From the NCBI GenBank assembly GCA_947383065.1, contig CANDCB010000007.1, positions 1 through 11,519 on the forward strand: a DNA stretch of 11,519 nucleotides. Direction: 5' to 3'. Position 1 is the first letter of the stretch, and each line of letters opens with the position of its first letter. The DNA is from an uncultured Bacillota bacterium. GTDB lineage: Bacteria > Bacillota_I > Bacilli_A > RF39 > UBA660. Positions 5,985 through 11,519 of the stretch are shown piece after piece. The notes beneath the pieces are model-generated. The model searched no databases. It worked only from the letters and a program-made list of their open reading frames with translations, and was not told the DNA's origin. The translations under genes were made by a program, and so were the position numbers.

Positions 5985-6036
5985 AGATAAACATAAACTT
6001 TATAAAAAATTAATAACCATAAGGAGTAATTAATAA

Positions 6037-6783
6037 ATGAAATCATATCTAAATAAATACATTGCTAAAATAAATGATTTACCTGAAGGGAAATTAAGTA
6101 AAGAAGATATACTAAATGCTAGTTTCTTTTTAGAAAGTAACGGTAAGTTAAATATTTATTATGCTCCTCATAATGAATATATAAATAAAAAAGCTAAAAT
6201 ATTAATAGTTGGTATTTGCCCAGGTTGGACTCAAACAGAAATAGCATTTAGAAGTGTCAAAGCTGATTTAAAAAATAATTTAGATACAAATGATATTTTA
6301 AAAAACTGCAAAGTAGCAGCCAGATTTGCTGGAAGTATGAGAAAAAACTTAATTATGATGTTAGAAGAACTTGAACTAACAAAATATTTAAAAATAGAAT
6401 CTACTAAAGATTTATTTAGTAGTGATTGTGAATTATTACATACAACTTCTTTAATACCTTATCCAGTTTTCATTAATGAAAAAAATTATACTGGTCATAC
6501 TCCAGAAATTGTTGATTCACAAGTCCTTATGAACTATGTTAAAGAACATTTTTATCAAGAATTAAATCAATTAGAAAATAAACCTTTAATTATTCCTTTA
6601 GGTAAATCTGTCGAAGATGTATTAAAATTTATGATAAAAAATAACATTATTAATAAAAAACAATGTTTATTTGGCTTCCCACATCCTTCAGGTGCCAATG
6701 GCCATCGAAAAGACCAATTTATAAATAATAAGAATAAACTACAAGAAACAATAAAAGATTACTTTAAATATTTTACAATGTAA
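6037..6783 (+). CDS. Uracil-DNA-glycosylase-superfamily protein, activity uncertain
   Basis: A 248-residue protein starting at ATG 6037 behind AAGGAG. Residues about 53-240 show the UDG fold: a hydrophobic strand into KILIVGICPGWTQTE (54-68) as motif A, and LFGFPHPSGANGHR (211-224) as motif B, with LIIPLGKSVEDVL (184-196) before it. UDGs flip and cut out uracil or related bases from DNA. In the Mug branch motif A is GINPG with the Asn catalytic; here Cys61 stands at that place. The HPSGANG motif is preserved. The protein may therefore act on another base, use another residue, or have lost glycosylase activity. It has its own promoter and about 100-bp gaps on both sides, so it is probably transcribed alone. 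Confidence 0.7.
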   Translation: MKSYLNKYIAKINDLPEGKLSKEDILNASFFLESNGKLNIYYAPHNEYINKKAKILIVGICPGWTQTEIAFRSVKADLKNNLDTNDILKNCKVAARFAGSMRKNLIMMLEELELTKYLKIESTKDLFSSDCELLHTTSLIPYPVFINEKNYTGHTPEIVDSQVLMNYVKEHFYQELNQLENKPLIIPLGKSVEDVLKFMIKNNIINKKQCLFGFPHPSGANGHRKDQFINNKNKLQETIKDYFKYFTM

Positions 6784-6910
6784 AAAAGTTATCAAATAAT
6801 AAAAGAAAAAATTTTAAAGTAGTAATTTTGATTAGAAGAATAAAATTATTATTATAAAAAGTATACAAAGATTAACTTATTAAAAGGGGTATTTAAAAGG
6901 AGGAACTTTT

Positions 6911-7723
6911 ATGTTATCCATCAAAAATGAACAAGATAAAGTAAAAATGTTAAAATATTATCGAACTAGTGATATGTTAAATCTTTTATACTTTTTCCCA
7001 GAATTAAGTCCTATATCTGATATTGTTATTGTTGAAAGTATTGAAGATTATAAAAAAGAAAGTAATTATTTTGAAAGATTTGCTCAAAATAGAGTTGATA
7101 CTTTAAAAGGAAGAAAACCTATTTTGGGAATTGAAAATTCTGGAAAAAGTAATGATTTTTATAATACGTTGTTAAAAGTAAAAGAAAAAGACCCCTTAGG
7201 AGTTTTGGTTTTATTTAATTTAAAAGATAAACCTTCTGAAAGATATGAAAGACTAGCTGGAATATCAATAGGGGTAGATTTAGGAAAAACAGTTATTATT
7301 GACGCGGTGTCCAAAGGTTTTGATGGACGAGAAGTTTCTAAAAGTATTTGTACTCATGAAAGATATATTATTCCTTGGTTTAATTTAAGATCTCTTAGTA
7401 TTGAAAACTTTAAGAATTATCAAACTTTTCAAATAAGTAACGAAGAATATCAAGAAACACGAAAAGAAAGAATTAAATTTTTAAAGTCAATTGGTTTAGA
7501 TCCAAATATTTTTACAAAATATGTCCCCGAGAATTATCAACCAATTCCTGATATAATATGGTTAGATATAATAAAAAAATTACTTAAAAAACTGGAAAAA
7601 AATGAAGACTTTTTAAAATCATATGGTTTTACTAATTTTGCTATCTCAGGGCATACAGAAAAAAATGCCTTTGCTCCATGGCAAATATTTGATAAAAAAA
7701 GATATACATCATATAAAAAATAA
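6911..7723 (+). CDS. Conserved-looking protein of unknown function, paired with a NUDIX hydrolase
   Basis: I do not recognise this 270-residue protein. It is soluble, with no signal peptide or membrane segment. The N-terminal half has alternating helix and strand character; LGVLVLFNLKDKPSERYERLAGISIGVD (96-123) and the Gly/Cys/His-containing stretch KGFDGREVSKSICTHERY (135-152) ending in IIPWF look like conserved core. The C-terminal third is Lys-rich and helical, then ends in GHTEKNAFAPWQIFDKKRY. It starts at ATG 6911 with a strong AAAAGGAGG site. The gap of 22 bp to the NUDIX gene suggests a two-gene operon, so it may act on a nucleotide or related metabolite, but this is a guess from context only. 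Confidence 0.8.
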   Translation: MLSIKNEQDKVKMLKYYRTSDMLNLLYFFPELSPISDIVIVESIEDYKKESNYFERFAQNRVDTLKGRKPILGIENSGKSNDFYNTLLKVKEKDPLGVLVLFNLKDKPSERYERLAGISIGVDLGKTVIIDAVSKGFDGREVSKSICTHERYIIPWFNLRSLSIENFKNYQTFQISNEEYQETRKERIKFLKSIGLDPNIFTKYVPENYQPIPDIIWLDIIKKLLKKLEKNEDFLKSYGFTNFAISGHTEKNAFAPWQIFDKKRYTSYKK

Positions 7724-7745
7724 GAAAAAAAGAGTAGGTGAACAT

Positions 7746-8309
7746 ATGACTGAAGAATTTTTTGATATTTTAGATGAGTTTGGTCAAAAAACAAATAAAA
7801 TAAAAGCTAGGACTTTGGTCCACCGTGACGGAGATTGGCATAAAGCTGTTCATATTTGGATAATAAATGATCAAGAAGAAATCCTTTTACAAAGAAGAAG
7901 TAAAGATAAAGATAGTGATCCTAATATGTTAGATATCTCTTGTGCAGGTCATCTTTCGGCAGGAGATTCTTCTTTAATTGGTGCTTGTCGTGAGTTAAAA
8001 GAAGAACTAAACATTGATATAGATTCCTCACAGTTGCAATTTATAACTACTTTAAAAAGAAGTCCTAAACATGATAATAATTTTGTAGATAATGAATTTG
8101 ATGACATATATTTATTAAAAACAACTAAAAAAATAACTGATTTACGTTATCAAACTGAAGAAATATCTGAAATATTTTTTGTTCCTTATAAGAAATTCAA
8201 AGAAATGGTTGCCGCTAGACAACCAGATTTAGTCGATTATCCTGATGAATATCCTATAATCTTTAATTTATTGGATAAATTATTTTCTCAAAATAAAAAC
8301 TGCAATTAA
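7746..8309 (+). CDS. NUDIX hydrolase, IDI/YfcD-like
   Basis: A 187-residue protein. I choose ATG 7746, with TAGGTG just upstream, because the longer open frame from 7623 would overlap the previous gene by 100 bp. NUDIX hydrolases cleave nucleoside diphosphates linked to another group, using Mg2+. The Nudix box spans residues 68-90: Gly68, Asp74 in place of the first Glu, Arg82-Glu83-Leu84, Glu86-Glu87 and Asn89 in place of Gly. The metal-binding RELxEE core is intact. The early WHKAVHIWII (31-40), LLQRRS (47-52) and GHLSAGD (68-74) resemble the isopentenyl-diphosphate isomerase-like YfcD subgroup, for which the Asp is normal. The substrate cannot be predicted. It follows the unknown gene at 6911 in a likely operon and ends inside a bidirectional terminator. 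Confidence 0.9.
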   Translation: MTEEFFDILDEFGQKTNKIKARTLVHRDGDWHKAVHIWIINDQEEILLQRRSKDKDSDPNMLDISCAGHLSAGDSSLIGACRELKEELNIDIDSSQLQFITTLKRSPKHDNNFVDNEFDDIYLLKTTKKITDLRYQTEEISEIFFVPYKKFKEMVAARQPDLVDYPDEYPIIFNLLDKLFSQNKNCN

Positions 8310-8326
8310 ATGATTTGCAGTTTTTT
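8294..8326. terminator. Bidirectional terminator between convergent genes
   Basis: A 10-bp perfect stem AAAACTGCAA (8296-8305) / TTGCAGTTTT (8315-8324), extendable by one more pair, with a 9-nt loop. T residues follow on the plus strand, and the A-rich left flank gives a T-rich tail on the minus strand. The left arm lies inside the last codons of the NUDIX gene, and the stop of the lipoprotein gene lies at its right edge. Confidence 0.8.
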
Positions 8327-8765
8327 AAACTTTACTAATTTTTAGCTTTTCAAATATTATTTTTGCACTACTTTCTGAATCTTCATTAGTTAAAAGTAAA
8401 CATGTATTCGAGTCATTTACTTTTAATATATAATTATATTCCTTATTGTCATAAGAATAAAATAAATAAGTTAAACCATTTTTATTATCTTCTTCTATTA
8501 TTTTTACTAAATCATCATTTGAAATCATTTTAAGATATTCTTCATATTGTTCTAAAGTTACAAAGAACCCCTTAGTTAATTTTTTATCATCTTTAGAAAT
8601 TTCAAATGGGACATTAGAACTAATATCATAACCATCATTTGTGTTTAATTCTATTTTAATATTGTCTCCTGTTTCTACTTTAAAAGTAAATGATTTTGAA
8701 GTTTCACACCCACATAATAAAATACTTGCCATAAATAAACTAAAGAATAAAATTATTTGCTTCAC
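8325..8765 (-). CDS. Small lipoprotein of unknown function
   Basis: A 146-residue protein. I choose the GTG start at 8763-8765: it has a GGAGG site (plus-strand CCTCC at 8773-8777) 7 nt upstream and gives a clean signal peptide, MKQIILFFSLFMASILLCGC. An upstream in-frame ATG at 8816 would add 17 residues that spoil the signal. Cys20, in the LLCGC context, is the likely lipidation site after signal peptidase II cleavage; Cys18 is an alternative. The mature part is acidic and Asn/Asp/Lys-rich, with FTFKVETGDNIKIELN, PFEIS and LYFLYSYDN-like beta-strand patterns. I recognise no domain. Expected location: outer face of the cell membrane. Confidence 0.75.
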   Translation of the reverse strand: MKQIILFFSLFMASILLCGCETSKSFTFKVETGDNIKIELNTNDGYDISSNVPFEISKDDKKLTKGFFVTLEQYEEYLKMISNDDLVKIIEEDNKNGLTYLFYSYDNKEYNYILKVNDSNTCLLLTNEDSESSAKIIFEKLKISKV

Positions 8766-8822
8766 CTTTATGCCTCCAAAAAAATTATTAATAAACTCCC
8801 AATAACATTTTATCACAATAAT

Positions 8823-8851
8823 AAAAAAAGATTACTAATTATATAGTAACC
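8823..8851 (-). terminator. Rho-independent terminator of purA
   Basis: Read on the minus strand, GGTTACTA pairs with TAGTAATC over 8 bp (one G-T wobble) around a 6-nt loop and is followed by seven T residues (A run at 8823-8829). It lies 34 bp after the purA stop and upstream of the co-oriented lipoprotein gene, so the two are separate units. Confidence 0.8.
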
Positions 8852-8884
8852 TTCAATATTTTTAAACATATATTCGTTTCTAAT

Positions 8885-10204
<1,320 letters not shown>

Positions 10205-10225
10205 CTAGATAAATTAGCCCAAAAA

Positions 10226-10240
10226 TACACAAATAGTGTA
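10226..10240. promoter_or_regulatory. Short inverted repeat in the purA/tRNA-Thr divergent region
   Basis: TACAC (10226-10230) and GTGTA (10236-10240) form a perfect palindrome around AAATA, 73 bp upstream of the purA start. It could be an operator for purA, but 5-bp arms arise easily by chance. I see no purine riboswitch or other clear element in the rest of 10154-10353. Confidence 0.2.
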
Positions 10241-10316
10241 AACTACCATAACCCATTAAAAAAATTTTACATCTTATTTAACAAAACAGTTTATTATATC
10301 TTTACAAAAAATATAT

Positions 10317-10345
10317 TTTAATTTTATTAATAATTGATGTATAAT
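10317..10345 (+). promoter_or_regulatory. Promoter of tRNA-Thr
   Basis: A perfect -10 box TATAAT (10340-10345) ends 8 bp before the mature tRNA, with a weak -35 TTTAAT (10317-10322) at 17 bp spacing. Confidence 0.55.
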
Positions 10346-10353
10346 TCTATTAA

Positions 10354-10428
10354 GCCGACTTAGCACAGTGGTAGTGCAACGCCCTCGTAACGCGTAGGTC
10401 ATTGGTTCAAATCCGATAGTCGGCGCCA
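10354..10428 (+). tRNA. tRNA-Thr (anticodon CGT)
   Basis: A complete 75-nt cloverleaf with encoded CCA. Acceptor stem GCCGACT/AGTCGGC is perfect (7 bp), D stem GCAC/GTGC, T stem ATTGG/CCGAT with loop TTCAAAT. The anticodon loop CTCGTAA (10384-10390) gives anticodon CGT at 10386-10388, which reads the threonine codon ACG. The anticodon stem ACGCC/CGCGT has four pairs and a C-C mismatch next to the loop (positions 31 and 39). It stands alone with its own promoter and terminator, divergent from purA. Confidence 0.92.
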
Positions 10429-10441
10429 GATTGATACCAAG

Positions 10442-10478
10442 CTCGAACTTTCTATACTTTTGTAGAAATTCGAGTTTT
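10442..10478 (+). terminator. Terminator of tRNA-Thr
   Basis: A strong hairpin starting 14 bp after the tRNA: CTCGAA (10442-10447) and TTTCTA (10449-10454) pair with TAGAAA (10463-10468) and TTCGAG (10469-10474), with a single bulged C at 10448, followed by TTTT. Confidence 0.8.
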
Positions 10479-10503
10479 AATATACTTTAAATTATTGTAC
10501 AAT
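10475..10503 (+). promoter_or_regulatory. Possible promoter of the KilA-N gene
   Basis: TACAAT (10498-10503, 5/6 to -10) lies 17 bp after TTTTAA (10475-10480), a weak -35 match. Transcription must start between the tRNA terminator and 10534, so a promoter is expected in this stretch. Confidence 0.35.
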
Positions 10504-10544
10504 ATATTCGGAGTAACTTAGCTAAATTTTATCAGGAGGTTTTA

Positions 10545-11405
10545 ATGAACAAAGAAATAGTAAAAACAGAAATTAAGGTTAATGATAGTAAAATAAGCAT
10601 AATAAGAATAGGAAATAAGGAATATATATCTTTAACTGATTTGGCAAGATATGCGGATGAAGATGATCCTAGATATCCTATACAGAACTGGATGAGAAAT
10701 AAAGATGTTATTGCTTATTTAGGATTGTGGGAAAAATTAAATAATGAAGATTTCAAAGGTGTCGAATTCGACGCGTTTAAAAATGAAGCTGGCAGTAACA
10801 AATTTAAAATATCACCACAAAAGTGGATTAAAGAAACAAATGCGATAGGAATTATATCGAAATCTGGAAATAATGGTGGGACTTATGCAGTAAGTGATAT
10901 TGCTTTAGAATTTGCAAGTTGGTTATCCCCAGAATTTAAATTATATGTTATTCAAGAATTTGAAAGATTAAAGAAAAATGAAGCATACCAGTATAAGCTT
11001 GATTGGTCTGCTAACAGAATGCTTGCAAAAACTAACTATCATATCCATACAGATTCTATTAAAGAAAATATTGTACCTAAATTAACTGAAAAACAAAAAC
11101 AATATATTTATGCTGAAGAAGCAGATGTGTTAAATGTGGCATTATTTGGTATGACTGCCAAAGAATGGAGAGAAGAAAATCCAAATTTAAAAGGGAATAT
11201 TCGCGACTATACTGATTTAAAACATTTACTAATTTTGTGTAATCTAGAAAATACCAATGCTGAACTCATTAATGATAACATTCCACAAAAAGAAAGATTA
11301 GTAAAATTAAATAATTCTGCAATTAGGCAAATGAAAATATTAGAAAATAATAAAAGCATAAAGAAACTTGAAACATTAAATAAAAATCTAATTGAAACTA
11401 AATAA
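10545..11405 (+). CDS. KilA-N domain protein
   Basis: A 286-residue soluble protein starting at ATG 10545 behind AGGAGG (10534-10539). Residues about 17-142 form a KilA-N domain, a DNA-binding fold found in phage, large DNA virus and bacterial accessory proteins: RIGNKEYISLTDLARYADED (21-40), IQNWMRNKDVIAYLGLWEKL (46-65), PQKWIKETNAIGIISKSG (91-108), GGTYAVSDIALEFASWLSP (111-129) and FKLYVIQEFERLK (131-143). The C-terminal half, about residues 150-286, contains YAEEADVLNVALFGMTAKEW and GNIRDY followed by a Lys/Asn-rich helical end. Homologues with this C-terminal region occur widely in Bacillota as I recall; their role is not known to me. Its position directly after a tRNA gene fits an accessory or phage-derived insertion, but no integrase is visible. 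Confidence 0.85.
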   Translation: MNKEIVKTEIKVNDSKISIIRIGNKEYISLTDLARYADEDDPRYPIQNWMRNKDVIAYLGLWEKLNNEDFKGVEFDAFKNEAGSNKFKISPQKWIKETNAIGIISKSGNNGGTYAVSDIALEFASWLSPEFKLYVIQEFERLKKNEAYQYKLDWSANRMLAKTNYHIHTDSIKENIVPKLTEKQKQYIYAEEADVLNVALFGMTAKEWREENPNLKGNIRDYTDLKHLLILCNLENTNAELINDNIPQKERLVKLNNSAIRQMKILENNKSIKKLETLNKNLIETK

Positions 11406-11407
11406 GG

Positions 11408-11440
11408 TGTCAATTTAGTAAACACACTTGCAAATTGACA
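11408..11440. other. Inverted repeat after the KilA-N gene
   Basis: A 9-bp perfect stem TGTCAATTT (11408-11416) / AAATTGACA (11432-11440) with a 15-nt loop begins 3 bp after the KilA-N stop. It lacks a T run, so it is a weak terminator at best; it could instead be a protein-binding site for the next gene. Confidence 0.35.
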
Positions 11441-11469
11441 ATATTAATTTGCTGAATAGGAGGTAAAAT

Positions 11470-11519
11470 ATGGCATGTGCAACTATTCATTTAGCGATTG
11501 CAAAAAAATATTTGGAAAC
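11470..11519 (+). CDS. N-terminus of a further gene, cut by the window edge
   Basis: ATG at 11470 follows an excellent AGGAGGT site and opens a frame reading MACATIHLAIAKKYLE to the end (16 full codons). The early His in TIHLAIAKKYL resembles the first metal-ligand region of zinc-dependent phospholipase-C-like proteins, but 16 residues cannot establish that. It lies 64 bp after KilA-N on the same strand. Confidence 0.6.
   Translation, partial: MACATIHLAIAKKYLE

Overview
This window is very AT-rich, with strong AGGAGG-type ribosome binding sites, short intergenic gaps and TAA as nearly the only stop codon (13 of 14 complete genes; one ends in TAG). This suggests a low-GC Bacillota bacterium, plausibly an uncultivated gut Bacilli or Clostridia lineage. 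No species can be named from the sequence alone. The standard genetic code fits: tryptophan is read from TGG and no gene needs TGA read-through.

Region 1 (1-4771) is the most distinctive part. After the tail of an upstream gene and its terminator, a promoter carrying two TGACA-N3-TGTCA palindromes drives a tight six-gene operon. The genes are a TetR-family regulator, a membrane-anchored cyclophilin-like-fold protein, a membrane-anchored fusion of a formylglycine-generating-enzyme-like (FGE-like) domain with a flavodoxin domain, a His-rich multi-pass DUF4405-type membrane protein, a membrane-anchored flavodoxin on an Asn/Ser-rich stalk, and a soluble flavodoxin. Gaps run from a 1-nt overlap to 15 nt. 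Three products have one N-terminal hydrophobic anchor and should face outward, one spans the membrane, and one flavodoxin stays inside. I infer a TetR-controlled flavin-based redox module across the membrane. The FGE-like part lacks the two copper-binding cysteines, so it is unlikely to be a real FGE.

Region 2 (4591-5932) holds a possible structured RNA or attenuator, a hydrophobic micro-ORF without a start codon, a SRPBCC-fold gene whose best start is ATA behind a good ribosome binding site, and a membrane-bound XRE-type regulator. Two start-less reading frames side by side suggest decay or unusual initiation.

Region 3 (5933-8765) holds a uracil-DNA-glycosylase-fold protein with a cysteine where the related Mug family has its catalytic Asn, an unrecognised 270-residue protein, a NUDIX hydrolase 22 bp behind it, and a convergent small lipoprotein gene that shares a bidirectional terminator with the NUDIX gene.

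Region 4 (8823-11519) holds a divergent purA on the minus strand, a tRNA-Thr(CGT) gene with terminator, a KilA-N domain gene of the kind common in phages and accessory islands, and the first 16 codons of another gene.
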